DNA of 64,000 nucleotides from Mesomycoplasma conjunctivae (GCF_000026765.1 NC_012806.1:701743-765742); one strand, 5' to 3'; shown: positions 23,097-35,538, counted from the first letter of the stretch. Translations and numbers: made by a program. Notes: generated by a model not told the origin, from the letters alone.

Positions 23097-24032
23097 ATGG
23101 CAATAGCAATAATTGCAGAATACAACCCTTTTCATAACGGACATATTTACCAAATTAACTATGTAAAAAAACATTTTCCCAATGATAAAATATATGTTAT
23201 TCTCTCAGGTAATTTTGTACAAAGAGGCGAACCTGCTGTTGCTTCTTTTGAGCAAAGAAAACAAATAGCATTGGCTTATGGAGTTGATGAAGTAATTAGA
23301 CTACCATTTAAATATGCAACTCAAGCAGCTCATATTTTTGCCAAAGGAGCAATTGAAATAATTGCAAAACATAATATTGACAAACTAATTTTTGGTTCAG
23401 AATCTAATAATATTGAAAATTTATATTTTTTAGCAAACATTATAAAAAATAACCTAGAAGAATACAACTACAATATTAAAAAAAATTTAAAGCAAGGTTT
23501 ATCTTTTCCCAACTCAGCTGCAAAATCATTAAGTGATTTGACTGGCCAAGCCATCACTTTACCAAATGATATTTTGGGTTTTGAATATATAAAACAAATT
23601 GTATTTAACAATTATAACATACAAGCTTTTAGTATAAAAAGAACGGTTAATTTTCATAGTTTAGAAGCCAATAATAACTTTGCCTCAGCAACCTTACTAA
23701 GGCAAATGATCTATAAAAATATAGACATTTCTCAATTTTCACCTATGAAAATTGAAACAAAACCTCTTCAAATTCAAGATTTATATGCTCAATTTCAAAA
23801 GGTTGTAATTAACACACCTGTTGATAAATTAAAACAAATCCATTTAGTAAGCGAAGGTATGGAAAACTTATTTAAAAAGCATATTGATGCTCCAACTTTT
23901 GAAGAATTTATAAATCGAACTAATTCCAAACGTTATACCACTAGTAGAATTAAAAGAGTAATGCTGTATGTTTTACTAGAAATTTATAATATTGATGATG
24001 TAAAAGAAGAAACTATTCAATTGACACATTAG
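23097..24032 (+). CDS. TmcAL-like nucleotidyltransferase
   Basis: 311 aa. AEYNPFHNGHIYQI and SGNFVQRGEPA are signatures of the family that includes tRNA(Met) cytidine acetate ligase (TmcAL), which acetylates C34 of elongator tRNA-Met using acetate and ATP. The HxGH-type nucleotidyltransferase motif is intact. It is shorter than Bacillus TmcAL (about 400 aa), and the C-terminal part is reduced, so activity is inferred. Its 3' end overlaps the convergent small membrane gene by 20 bp. Confidence 0.8.
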   Translation: MAIAIIAEYNPFHNGHIYQINYVKKHFPNDKIYVILSGNFVQRGEPAVASFEQRKQIALAYGVDEVIRLPFKYATQAAHIFAKGAIEIIAKHNIDKLIFGSESNNIENLYFLANIIKNNLEEYNYNIKKNLKQGLSFPNSAAKSLSDLTGQAITLPNDILGFEYIKQIVFNNYNIQAFSIKRTVNFHSLEANNNFASATLLRQMIYKNIDISQFSPMKIETKPLQIQDLYAQFQKVVINTPVDKLKQIHLVSEGMENLFKKHIDAPTFEEFINRTNSKRYTTSRIKRVMLYVLLEIYNIDDVKEETIQLTH

Positions 24033-24393
24033 TAATTTCAATAGCTATTTTGTCAATATCAATTATTTCATCACTTAGTAATTGCTTTTTTCTTTCTTCA
24101 TAATATTCAATTTTAGAAGTATTTTTCTTATATATATTTTCAAATAGAAATGTTGTTGATAAACTGGTAACAAAAGTAACAAGTGCATTGATTATAGCAA
24201 TACCTACAAACAACTTAACAGCTTCTACATTGGGATTTTTGGTAATTGCATAAGCAGATAAAAGACCATTAAATGTTGACATCAAAATTAAAGCTATACT
24301 AAATATTAAGAAAATAGCTCTCGAAATTTGTGCCTTACGAGCTAGTATACTAACCTCTGATTCTATTTTAAGTTTGAGTTCTTCTTTAGTCAT
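24013..24393 (-). CDS. Small two-TM protein, DUF4231/SLATT-like
   Basis: 126 aa. A basic N-terminus, two membrane helices (~24-46 and ~62-84) and a charged C-terminal helix (YYEERKKQLL). This layout resembles DUF4231 and SLATT two-TM domains, which act as membrane effectors in some nucleotide-signalling defence systems; the match is by architecture only. It is the last of three similar genes, overlapping the one upstream by 8 bp. Confidence 0.6.
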   Translation of the reverse strand: MTKEELKLKIESEVSILARKAQISRAIFLIFSIALILMSTFNGLLSAYAITKNPNVEAVKLFVGIAIINALVTFVTSLSTTFLFENIYKKNTSKIEYYEERKKQLLSDEIIDIDKIAIEITNVSIE

Positions 24394-24907
24394 TGTTTGT
24401 TACCTTTTTCTTAAAAATGTGTTTATATTCAAGCGCTTTTAAAGCGCCTAATTGAGAAAAAATTATGTTATATAGTTCAATTTGTCTATGTTCTTGATAT
24501 TTATATTTGCCCACTTTATTTTTATATAAAATTAATTCAACGCGCAAAAAATTATTAATTTCTTGATTTCTTAATCAACGATTTTTAACAAAAAACAAAG
24601 CAAACAACCCATTCATCAAGCTAATTGATAAATTAATTCACAAAACAAAAATAGGTCACTGATCTATTTCTTTGCCACTTGCATCAATTTGTATAAATAA
24701 TCTACTAAATGATTCAAATTCAGATAATTTTGATGAGGCTAATTTAAAAACCCCCATTAAAGTAGTAAAAAAGGCAAAGAAAATACTAAATACTGTCAAA
24801 GATCAAAAAAGTATTTGAAAACTTTTTGCTTTTATTAAAGTTTTTTTAAATAAAAACTTAGCAAAAACATAGGCATCTGTATCTAATCTTGTATGTTTTA
24901 TAATCAT
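24386..24907 (-). CDS. Small two-TM protein, DUF4231/SLATT-like
   Basis: 173 aa, intact through TGA(Trp) codons. The N-terminal MIIKHTRLDTDAYVFAKFLF helix precedes two membrane spans, then KNRWLRNQEINNFLRVELILYKNK and a charged tail. It has the same layout as the genes on both sides. Start and stop overlap its neighbours by 8-10 bp, so translation is probably coupled. Function unknown. Confidence 0.6.
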
Positions 24908-25392
24908 TTTTTACCACCAAAGACTGCCTTTTTTACTAGCATCAATTTTGAAACTTGTTTCTTTGTAAAATAAAATTTAGTAATTTTTTCATAGTCAGAT
25001 TCAAAATCTGCAAAAGAATATTGAGGATTTTTTTCTATTTGAAAATAAATATAACTTAGTTCTCTTTGTGCTTTTTTGTAGTCATCATATTTCATAACTG
25101 CTCTATAAACCGAGAGAAAAATATTAATGAAAAATGTCAATATAATAAAGGTAGCAAGCACAATTGTTAAACCTAAGTCGCCCAAAATTGTTTTAGTTTC
25201 TGTAGGTATTTTAATATAGCGTTGGACTTCGATCACAACTACTATTATAGCAAGTATTACAACAATAATGTTGGCTAAAAATAACACTCATTTAGCAATA
25301 TTTGCACCATAATAAGCAATAATTTGATTTAATTTTAACTGTTTTTGCTTTTGTTCAATAAATTGAATTAATTGTTTTCTGGCCTTATTCAT
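24898..25392 (-). CDS. Small two-TM protein, DUF4231/SLATT-like
   Basis: 164 aa. A basic N-terminal helix (MNKARKQLIQFIEQKQKQLK) is followed by two hydrophobic spans (~36-58 and ~72-95) and a cytoplasmic helix (YDDYKKAQRELSYIYFQIE). The last residues after GGKK are Trp (TGA) and Leu before TAA. It is first of the three-gene set, with an AAAGGA ribosome binding site. The gene upstream on the same strand (YwaF-like) ends 26 bp away. Confidence 0.6.
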
Positions 25393-25418
25393 TAAGTTCC
25401 TTTCTTTGTATTTTTATA

Positions 25419-26399
25419 TTAGTGCTTAGATTTAATAACATTCTCTTTAAAAACTGTTTTTTTAAGTCTTTTTATATAGAAAAATCTAATTTTTCTATTT
25501 TGATAAGAAAGATTAAAAGAATATATTTCAAAGTAAATTTTAATTACAAAAACTAGTCAAAAGAGAACAAAAAATATAATAGTTAAACTAATAATATTAT
25601 AAGGCCACTTGGTTAATTCTCCAAGAGTAGAGATACCTTTGTGCCCCATGTAGAATCAATTTGCATTTCAAGATATTTGTTGTGCTGGACTTCCATGTTT
25701 TTCTACAATTGCATAAATAATTCATGAGAAAAAGAAAAGAAACAAAGCTACTGAAAATGTTAAATATATAGATTTTCATAGAACTTTGATAGTTATTTTT
25801 TCTTCCTTAGGTTGGATAATTTGTAAAAAAAATGGTAAAACTAAAGATAAAAAATGGGTGATTAAAAATTCTCAAAATAAGTGTGAATCATAGCCTCAAT
25901 TGATCCCATATTTTTTGGAATTATTAACTGCATTTGGATTTAATCCATTATAAATAATATCATCATGGGCTCCACCTTCTAAATCGGGAATAGCAAGTGC
26001 TAATAAAGCACCAAGAGTGGAAGGAACAACAAAATATTTACTAAAATGTGTTTTATCAAAAATTAAAATTAAACCTGTAGCCAAAATAGCCAGCCTACAT
26101 AAATGAAAAGGAAGAAATTCTCATTTAAAAGGATAATCATCTATTTCTAAAATAATTACTCGGCTAATATATGAAAATATCCATAAAAATAAACCAATTA
26201 TGATAAATCAGGTTTTAATATTTTTGAAAGTAGATTTATTATTTTTATCACTAAGTTGTTTTGAATATCAAATTTTTAGATCCTCTCGAAATAAATAAAT
26301 TAGAATTAGTAACAAAATACCCAAAGCTAAAAAAATATAAAAAACAAATTTGGATTGAGAATAAGTTAAAAAATTTCCTCTTCAATAAAAATAAGACAT
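25419..26399 (-). CDS. YwaF-like integral membrane protein
   Basis: 326 aa with about seven hydrophobic spans. The segment EFLPFHLCRLAIL and a later SHLFWEFLITHFL recall the YwaF/TIGR02206 family of small integral membrane proteins, whose function is not known. Many Trp codons are TGA. A GAAGGGGATC ribosome binding site precedes the ATG. It may be co-transcribed with the three two-TM genes that follow it. Confidence 0.65.
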
Positions 26400-26469
26400 G
26401 ATCCCCTTCTAATTCAGTTGTTATTAACAATTTTACTATTTATATTTTTAAATAAATATTTATTAATAT

Positions 26470-26502
26470 TAAAAACAAAGATTATAAAAACCTTTGTTTT
26501 TA
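26470..26502 (-). terminator. Terminator after dnaJ
   Basis: The inverted repeat AAAACAAAG / CTTTGTTTT with flanking A and T runs lies between dnaJ and the YwaF-like gene. Confidence 0.7.
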
Positions 26503-26541
26503 ATATATTTTTTGTAAAAATGTACAAAAATAAACACTTTT

Positions 26542-27669
26542 TTAATAGAAATCCTTCAATCATTTATCTTTAGTTTTGTCCTTTAACTCATCAAAAACTT
26601 CATTTAATTTCTGTTTTTGTTTAGTTGAAAAATCAGGAATATAAAATACTAAATGAACCTTAAGATCACCTTTTGAACTAGAATTTGGTTTGATGGGAGC
26701 ACCTGCATTTTTAACTGTTATTACATCACCAGATTTATAATGTTGACGAAGTCTTATTTGTTGCATACCTATTGGTGCAGGAACATCAACATAATTTTCA
26801 TTAATAATATCTACAATTGATACTGGCAAATTAATGTGAATATCACTACCAGCTCTTGTGTAATGTTTGTGTGAAAGAACATTAATTTCTAACAATAAAT
26901 CACCATTTGAACCACGGTTTTTCCCTGGCCCTCCGTAACCTGACATGCGAATTTGCATACCATCGCGAATTCCAGCTGGAATATTTATGGTAATTGTTTC
27001 GTTGATTTTTGTATAGGTTGATCCTAAACATTGTTTACATTTTTTTGAAATTATCTTGCCAGAACCAGCACATTTTCTACAGGTAGTTGTATTTTGAATT
27101 TGACCAAAACCAGGCACTCTTGTTAATTCAATAACTTGTCCTTTTCCATTACATGTAGGACAAACATGAATATCTTGGGAACTATTGGCTCCTGAGCCAT
27201 TACAGTGCGAACAGTTGTTATATTTATCTAAATTAATTTTAGTTTTTGTTCCTAAAATTGAGTCTTCAAAACTAATATTAATACTTCTAATTAAATCTTG
27301 TCCTCTTTGAGCTTGGTTAGAATTTCTTGATGATCTACCCCCAAAACCAAAACCTTCAAACAAGTCAGAAAAAATATCACCAAAGCCGCTAAAGCCACTA
27401 AATCCTTGTGCTCCGCCCATACCACCTTGTTCAAATGCTGCATGCCCGTAGGTGTCGTATTGACTTTTTTTATTTTCATCGGATAAAACTTCATAAGCTT
27501 CAAGAACTTCTTTAAATTTTTCCTCAGCTTCTTTTTTTTCTGCTTCAGTTTTTTGACTATGTTTGTCTGGATGTCATTTATTTGCTAAAGTTCTATATGC
27601 TTTTTTGATTTCTGATGTATCTGCTGATCTGCTTATACCTAAAACTTCATAGTAATCTTTTTTTGTCAT
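26542..27669 (-). CDS. dnaJ: Chaperone protein DnaJ
   Basis: 375 aa. It delivers unfolded substrates to DnaK and stimulates its ATPase. The J domain has HPD in KWHPDKH. A Gly/Phe-rich linker ([10 protein letters not shown]) follows, then four zinc-finger CxxCxGxG units (first CSHCNGSG, second CPTCNGKG, third CRKCAGSG, fourth CKQCLGS), and a C-terminal substrate-binding domain. It is read past a TGA(Trp) to end WLKDFY. A CIRCE-like operator lies just upstream, so HrcA control is likely. Confidence 0.96.
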
Positions 27670-27680
27670 AAAATACAATT

Positions 27681-27707
27681 CTAGCACAAAAGCATATTAA
27701 GTGCTAA
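27681..27707 (-). promoter_or_regulatory. CIRCE operator upstream of dnaJ
   Basis: On the minus strand TTAGCACTT-N9-TTGTGCTAG matches the HrcA operator consensus TTAGCACTC-N9-GAGTGCTAA at 8/9 in the first arm and 6/9 in the second, with the exact 9-bp spacer. It ends 12 bp before the dnaJ start codon. Confidence 0.82.
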
Positions 27708-27760
27708 AAAATTATTAATTATCCAAAAGATTTTTTAATTATTATAAAGACAAAAATGTA

Positions 27761-27782
27761 AAAAAGTGTATAAATTTATAGG
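27761..27782. repeat. TATAAATTTATA palindromic element, copy 2
   Basis: AAAAAGTG then the core (27769-27780) then GG, matching copy 1 across the extended element. It sits between uvrC and dnaJ, upstream of a TATAAT box on the minus strand at ~27742-27747. Confidence 0.75.
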
Positions 27783-27804
27783 TGTTTGACAAAAATCTTG
27801 TTAA

Positions 27805-29349
27805 CTATTGTGTTAAAATTTTTTTAATAATTTTATTTCGTAATTTGCTTTTGCTAAAAATATCCACTTCTTCTTGCATATTTGCAATTAGATTAAAAAC
27901 ATTTTGGCTAATTTCTAGCTTATTACCAAATTTATCTAATATATGATCAGTTTTGTGTCTACTATTTTTAACCAACCCAAATAAAGGAATCTTTAAAGAT
28001 TTTGCTAACAAAATAGTCTCTACAGTATTGATTTGTGCAATACCACCATCTACAAAAATAACATCGGGAATTAAAGCATTTTTAACACTAAAATGCTTTT
28101 TTAAACCTTGTTCTAAATAATTAACATCACCTTTTTTGCTACCAGTATAATTAAAAAATCGATTATATTTTTTTGAATGCAAACCATTTAAAAAATAAAT
28201 AACTCCAGTTGTTGGCAATTGATTAGCGATGTGCGAATTATCAATGAGCAAAATAATATCATTTTTTTCTAAGTTTAATTCATATCTCATTTGTTTTAAT
28301 ATATTATTCAAATTATTTTCTTGTTCTAATTTAATTCTTAAATCTTTTTTAATAAAATCATTATTATTGATTTTAGCATTTTCTAGAATCTGTAAATGTG
28401 ATTTTGATCTTGCTATTTTAATTGGGATATGAAAATCAAGATGATTTTCAAAAAATCTACTGGATTCTTCAGTAACAAATACATACTGAGGCAAAAAATT
28501 ATTTTTGTAATAATTGTTGACAAAACTAGTAATTGTGTTTTCTAAACTAAATAGAATATCTACAAAAAAAGTGCGATGTGACAACATATAACCATTTCTA
28601 TAAAATAAAAAAGTAATAACTAAATTATTTTTACCAACAGAGTCAAAATACATAAAATCTAAATTTTCGTCACTATTTAAATCAACATTTTGATACTGGT
28701 GAGCCATTTGTTTCAAAACTGTAATGCTCTCAAAATATTTTTGTGCAATTTCGTATTGCATATTTTCAATAGCAAAGTTCATTTTCTGTTCATAATAATT
28801 AATTCATTTTCTTTTTTGTAAAATATCTTTGCTTAAATTAAAAGCATCATCAACCTGTTCTTGATTTTCAAAAGTAATTTTCGCACCCTTTTCATACAAT
28901 AATTCACTTTCAAGTAATTTTTTAATTTCAAAAGCAGCACTTCTTTTTAAAAAAGGTCCATAAGAAAAATATTTATGCCCACGCTTTATTTTATAAACAA
29001 TATCAATACTGATTAATTTGTTGTCTTTTCTAATTTGAATATAAGGGTAGCCTTTATCATCTTTTAATTCAATATTGTACTTCGGTTGATACAAACTTAT
29101 CAAACGTTTTTCCAACACTAAAGCTTCTGTCTCATTTGCAACTATTGTATACTGGATGTCAACTGTTTCTTGTAAAAGTTTTCCTGTTTTATACGAATTG
29201 ATACTTCCGGTAGCATATTGATGAATTCGTTCATAGATATTTTTAGATTTACCAACATATAATAATCTTTTTTGATCGTCATAAAACCTATAAACACCGG
29301 CTTGTTTAGGTAAGTTAATTTTACTTACTAATTGTTTAAATCGTGTCAT
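27805..29349 (-). CDS. uvrC: Excinuclease ABC subunit C
   Basis: 514 aa. It makes both incisions around bulky lesions in nucleotide excision repair. The N-terminal GIY-YIG-type nuclease is present (AGVYRFYD, LYVGKSKNIYERIHQY). The C-terminal RNase H-like nuclease has IPDVIFVDGG with its catalytic Asp, and the region VIYFLNGLHSKKYNRF. The protein stops soon after that domain, so the usual C-terminal double helix-hairpin-helix (about 60 residues) is absent. A TGA(Trp) joins the two halves at 28804. Confidence 0.93.
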
Positions 29350-29428
29350 AATTTATATATAATAATTTATAAATATTATATAATATTAATAATATTATTT
29401 TAAATTTTTTCAAAATAAGAAGGTAAAC

Positions 29429-29749
29429 ATGGATTTTCAAAGTTATAAAGAATCAACTACAATAAAATTAAAAAAATTAAAAAAATATATTTGAATTTTT
29501 TTAATAGCAGCCTTTTTATTTTATAGCGCTTTTGCTGGTTTATTAGCAGTTTATATTTTAAAAGTGAAACAAGGTGATTTTCCAAACGACTTTGTTGAAG
29601 CAACATGATTGTCATTTACCCTTTTAGTTGTTATGCTTGCAACTGCATTTTTAATAGGACTGATTTTGACATTTGTGAAAATAAAACAAACTCAAAAAGA
29701 ATCTAAATTAATAACAACTCAAATGAATGAATTACAAGTTAAATATTAA
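29429..29749 (+). CDS. Small two-TM membrane protein, unknown
   Basis: 106 aa. Two hydrophobic spans (~21-43 and ~66-88) are separated by an acidic loop, with a Lys-rich N-terminus and a charged C-terminal tail. An AGAAGG ribosome binding site precedes the ATG. Two Trp are TGA-encoded. Divergent from uvrC and followed by its own terminator, so monocistronic. No family recognised. Confidence 0.65.
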
Positions 29750-29772
29750 AAGTGTGCAAACACTTTTTTTAT
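29749..29772 (+). terminator. Intrinsic terminator upstream of dnaK
   Basis: AAAGTGT, short loop, ACACTTT, then a T run directly after the stop of the small membrane protein. Confidence 0.85.
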
Positions 29773-29785
29773 TTTATTAAAAAAA

Positions 29786-29812
29786 TTGGCACTTTTTCTT
29801 TGGTAGTGCCAA
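29786..29812 (+). promoter_or_regulatory. CIRCE operator of dnaK
   Basis: TTGGCACTT-N9-TAGTGCCAA, an almost perfect 9-9-9 inverted repeat of the HrcA operator type. It overlaps a likely -35 (TTGGTA, 29800-29805), with -10 TATACT at 29822-29827, so bound HrcA would block the promoter. Confidence 0.88.
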
Positions 29813-29884
29813 TTTTTATGTTATACTATTGTTATCGGATAAAAGAAAGGATATTTGTAAATAATTTTAAATTAAATAAATTAA

Positions 29885-31702
<1,818 letters not shown>

Positions 31703-31719
31703 TTTATAAAATTAATATA

Positions 31720-31757
31720 TCAAAAACCGCCTTGAAATCAAGGTGGTTTTTTCTTGT
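31720..31757 (+). terminator. Intrinsic terminator of dnaK
   Basis: The stem AAAACCGCCTTGA / AAGGTGGTTTTTT allows G-U pairs and is followed by a T run. Confidence 0.88.
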
Positions 31758-31779
31758 TTTAAAAAGCTAATTATGTTCA

Positions 31780-31808
31780 AAAATGCTATAAATTTATAGG
31801 CTTTTTTT
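31780..31808. repeat. TATAAATTTATA palindromic element, copy 3
   Basis: The core at 31787-31798 extends to GCTATAAATTTATAGGC and is followed by a T run. It lies between the dnaK terminator and the recO promoter. Confidence 0.7.
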
Positions 31809-31841
31809 ATTTTTGGTTACATTTTTTAATATAATTTTAGT

Positions 31842-32516
31842 ATGGCAGCTATTAGTATTAAAGGGATTGTAATTTATAGTCAAGATTACAAGGAAAATGA
31901 TCAAATTATCAAAATTGCAACACCTGAAAAAATTATCTCCTTCATAGCTGTTGGAGTTAGAAAACCCAATAGCAAAAATCGCTCCTCTTTAGTGCTAGCT
32001 ACTTATGGTGAATATGAAATTTTTTTATCTTATCATGTAAATAAGCTATCTAAACTTAAAAAAGGATATTTTATAAAAAACCTTGATTTCCAAAAGGAAT
32101 ATGTCATTATTTTTTGAAATTTAATATCTAAAATTTGAAAAACTTCATATCATGGAGAGATATTTTCCTTTTTAGTTGAAGCTTACAACATCATTGATAA
32201 TGAAAATTATTTGGCAATTTATATCTATTTATTACTAAAATGATTAGGACTAGAAGGTTTAGTAGCAAATCTAAATTCGTGTTTCTATTGTAATAATAAT
32301 CAAAGACTTTCGCACTTCGAATTTGATAAAGGTATGCAATGCATATTGCATGAAAATAGAAAAAAGTTCTATAAATTTGAAGCTAAAACACTTGAAATTC
32401 TTTATTGATCAGCTTTCGATATCAAAACTTTTTTATCCAAGATAGATTTTAATTTTGTTCCTAAAATACAAGTTGTTTTAGAAGACTTTATCGAAAAAAA
32501 TAGTTATTTTTTTTAA
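31842..32516 (+). CDS. recO: DNA repair protein RecO
   Basis: 224 aa. RecO loads RecA onto SSB-coated DNA in the RecFOR pathway. The N-terminal OB-fold begins MAAISIKGIVIYSQDYKENDQ, typical of RecO. A Cys pair in SCFYCNN, with a later Cys, matches the zinc region of the C-terminal helical domain. Trp codons are TGA. TATAAT ends six bases before the ATG, so the mRNA is probably leaderless. rsmD follows 28 bp later. Confidence 0.88.
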
Positions 32517-32544
32517 TTAAATTTGTTATAATTTTATTCAATTT

Positions 32545-33099
32545 ATGATAAGAATAATTGCAGGAAAATACCGAAGAGCATTAATTAAAGATCCAGACTT
32601 TTCAATTACAAGGCCTATGTCCGATCGTGTTAGAGAGTCTATTTTTTCATCTCTGCAATTTTACATACAAAATAAAAGTGTTCTTGACTTATTTGCGGGT
32701 AGTGGTGCTATTGGAATTGAAGCAGTCTCAAGAGGAGCAAAGTTTGTTTTAGCTAGCGAGCTAAACAAAAAAATATATCATAATATATTAGAATGTGTTG
32801 AAAAATATAGGATTGTTGATTATCAAGTTGTAAATCAAAACGCACTAAATGTACTTGATAAAATTAAAAATCAAAAATTTGATCTAATTTTTCTAGACCC
32901 ACCACATAAAGAAGAACAAGTGACTATTGAATCTTTTAAAAAAATATTCAATTATAAAATTTTAAACAAAGGTGGAATAATAGTTTATAAAACTGATTTG
33001 GGCAATAAACTCATCCCTGACAACATGTACAAAATAATTAAAACAAAACAATATGCAAAAAACACAGTTTTCTTTTTGGAATATAATGAGGTTGAATAA
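32545..33099 (+). CDS. rsmD: 16S rRNA (guanine(966)-N2)-methyltransferase RsmD
   Basis: 184 aa. It starts MIRIIAGKYRRALI, and RPMSDRVRESIFSSL is characteristic. The SAM-binding motif LDLFAGSGAIGIEAVSRGA and catalytic FLDPPH (the family has DPPY or DPPF) are present. Its TAA directly abuts the gmk ATG, so the two are co-transcribed. A TATAAT box lies 12 bases before the start, so any leader is very short. Confidence 0.94.
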   Translation: MIRIIAGKYRRALIKDPDFSITRPMSDRVRESIFSSLQFYIQNKSVLDLFAGSGAIGIEAVSRGAKFVLASELNKKIYHNILECVEKYRIVDYQVVNQNALNVLDKIKNQKFDLIFLDPPHKEEQVTIESFKKIFNYKILNKGGIIVYKTDLGNKLIPDNMYKIIKTKQYAKNTVFFLEYNEVE

Positions 33100-33684
33100 A
33101 TGAGTAAGTTAGTTATTTTAGTTGGGCCTTCAGGAGTTGGTAAAGGCACAATTGAATCAATATTATTTAAAAATAAAAATTTAAAATTAAAATTGTCGAT
33201 ATCTGCTACCACAAGAGCCAAAAGACCTACTGAACAAGATGGTATTAATTATTATTTTTTAGACAAACAAGATTTTGAAAATCGTATTAAAAACGATGAG
33301 TTTTTAGAATGAAATGCTCATTTTGATAATTATTATGGCACTCTAAAATCACAAATTAAAGACATTCAAAATCAAGGTTTTTTGCCATTGTTAGAAATTG
33401 ACACAAATGGTGCTATCAAAATTATTGAAAAGTTCAAAAAAGAAGGTAAAGAAAACGATTTGCTAACCATTTTTATACTACCTCCTTCACTCCAAGTGTT
33501 AAAAGAAAGAATTAAAAATCGCTTAACCGAAACAGATGAAGAAATTGCAAAAAGACTACAGAAAGCAAAAGAAGAAATTTTACAAAAACACTTTTTTCAA
33601 TACCATGTTGTTAATGAAGATTTGAATTCTTGCGTAGCCAAAATTGAAAAAATATTGCTAGACAACAGAAAAGAGAGCAAATAA
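33100..33684 (+). CDS. gmk: Guanylate kinase
   Basis: 194 aa. It phosphorylates GMP to GDP. The P-loop VGPSGVGKGT is at the start, followed by SISATTRAKRP and GINYYFLDKQDF (GMP binding). A TGA(Trp) in FLEWNAHFDNYYGT sits in the conserved lid-adjacent motif. It lies in the rsmD-gmk-rsgA-rpe operon with no gap on either side. Confidence 0.96.
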
Positions 33685-34542
33685 GTGCAAGGACGGGTAA
33701 CTAGAGTTATATCAGGATTCTATGATATCATTGACTTAAAAACTAAAGAAAAATATAGTTTATTAAGAGGAAGTGGTTCACTTCGAAACCAAAACAATTC
33801 GCCTTTAGTAGGCGATATTGTAGAATATGATCCTAAGGGATTTGTGACACAAATTTACCCAAGAAAAAATTTTTTTACAAGACCTAAAGTTGCAAATATT
33901 GACCAAGCATTAGTAATTATTTCAATAAAAGAGCCCAATTTTTCAACTCTTTTGTTAGACAAGTTTTTGATTTTAATTGAAAACTCGCAAATAACTCCTA
34001 TTATCATTGTAACTAAAATAGATTTAGATGTAAGCAATTATCCAAATCTGCTAAAAGACTATGAAAATATGGGCTATACGATTTTTTACATAAATAATTT
34101 AGAAAAAAAAGTATCTCAAGAACTACTAAATACAATATCAAATAAAATTAATTTTGTTGTTGGACAAACAGGAGTTGGCAAAACTAGTTTTATCAATAGT
34201 GTTTTAGGTGAGAACTATCAAGTTCAAGAAATTTCTAAATCACTAAATAGAGGAAAACATACAACAAGGGTGGTTCAAATTATAACTAAAAATAATATCT
34301 CAATAATTGATACCCCTGGATTTTCTTCATTTGAGTTGAACCTAGACAAACTAGATTTGCCATATGCTTTTGAGATTTTTTCATCTTCAATTGGGAAATG
34401 CAAATTTTTTTCATGCCAACATATACAAGAAAATGATAAAATTTGTGATATAAAAAATAGAGTAAACAAAGGTTTGATTCCAGCTTCTAGATATCAAAAT
34501 TATGTTCATTTTTGAAGGAAAAGCAATGAAAAAAATAATTAG
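33685..34542 (+). CDS. rsgA: Ribosome small subunit GTPase RsgA
   Basis: 285 aa. A circularly permuted GTPase that checks late 30S maturation. The OB-fold N-terminus MQGRVTRVISGFYDI precedes the GTPase motifs in permuted order: TKIDLD (G4) early, then GQTGVGKTSFIN (G1) and DTPGFSSFEL (G3). The zinc motif C-KFFS-C-Q-H and a later Cys follow. It starts at GTG directly after the gmk stop. The true end is past a TGA(Trp), so it overlaps rpe by 17 bp. Confidence 0.93.
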
Positions 34543-35179
34543 TCCATCAATTTTAAATGCAACAAAATCACAGCGTATGAAATTAGTACAAACACTTTTT
34601 AATTTAGGAATAAAATGAATTCATTATGACTTTATGGATGGCAAGTTTGTTTCTAATACTGCTATAACTACTGATGAAATTAGAAAAATTACCTCAAAAT
34701 TCCCAAATTATATAAGTGATATTCATTTAATGTCTTATCAACCTGAGCAACAAATCAAGGAAATAATTGGTTTTGTTGACTATGCAACTATTCATTTTGA
34801 AGCACTAACAAAAGAAGAAATATATGCTATTATTAGAAAATTTCAAAACCAAATAAAACTTGGAATTGCTATAAAAATAAACACTAAAATTGAAGAAATT
34901 GAGGAGTTTTTACCTTTTATTGATTTAGTTTTGATAATGTCTGTTGAACCTGGAAAAGGTGGGCAAGAATTTAATCCAATAAGTCTACAAAAAATTAGTC
35001 AACTAAGAAAAATAATTGATTTGCATAAATTCAATATTCTAATACAAGTAGATGGTGGAATAAAGGATTTTAATGCCTCACAGGTTTTTAAGGCAGGAGC
35101 AAATATAGTAGTTGCTGGGACTTTTTTAGCATATCGGCCTACCAAGAAAAAAATTAAGTCACTTTTAAAAACAAGCTAA
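34526..35179 (+). CDS. rpe: Ribulose-phosphate 3-epimerase
   Basis: 217 aa TIM barrel. It interconverts ribulose-5-P and xylulose-5-P in the pentose phosphate pathway. SPSILNA, HYDFMDGKF (catalytic Asp), DIHLMS, MSVEPGKGGQEF and VDGGI match the family motifs in order. A Trp in the first third is TGA. The gene starts inside the end of rsgA in another frame, so translation is probably coupled. Confidence 0.94.
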
Positions 35180-35262
35180 GATTTTGTTTTTTATATTTTT
35201 TTGGTATAATTTTAAATACTATTTTAACAAAGTGTATACAAACAATTTATTAAGGAAGATCA

Positions 35263-35538
35263 ATGGCAAATATAAAATCAAAAATTAAGTCAATCAAAAA
35301 AAATCAACAAGCAAGAGCTAGAAATAATGCAATTAAATCTAGAGTTAAAACTGCTATTAAAAAAGCTAAAATTGCTGTTATAAATGGTGATGAATCACAA
35401 AATCTTTTAATTGCTAAGGCTCACAAAGAAATTGCTAAAGCTTCATCAAAAGGTGTGTTTCACAAAAATAAATCAGCAAGAAAATCATCTAGACTTGATC
35501 TTTTTGTTGCTAAACACAGAGAAACTGCTCAAGTATAA
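35263..35538 (+). CDS. rpsT: 30S ribosomal protein S20
   Basis: 91 aa, very Lys/Ala-rich. MANIKSKIKSIKKNQQARARN and VFHKNKSARKSSRL are typical of S20, which binds 16S rRNA early in assembly. AAGGAAG ribosome binding site. It is monocistronic, with a likely promoter TATAAT near 35205 and two hairpins downstream. Confidence 0.95.
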   Translation: MANIKSKIKSIKKNQQARARNNAIKSRVKTAIKKAKIAVINGDESQNLLIAKAHKEIAKASSKGVFHKNKSARKSSRLDLFVAKHRETAQV

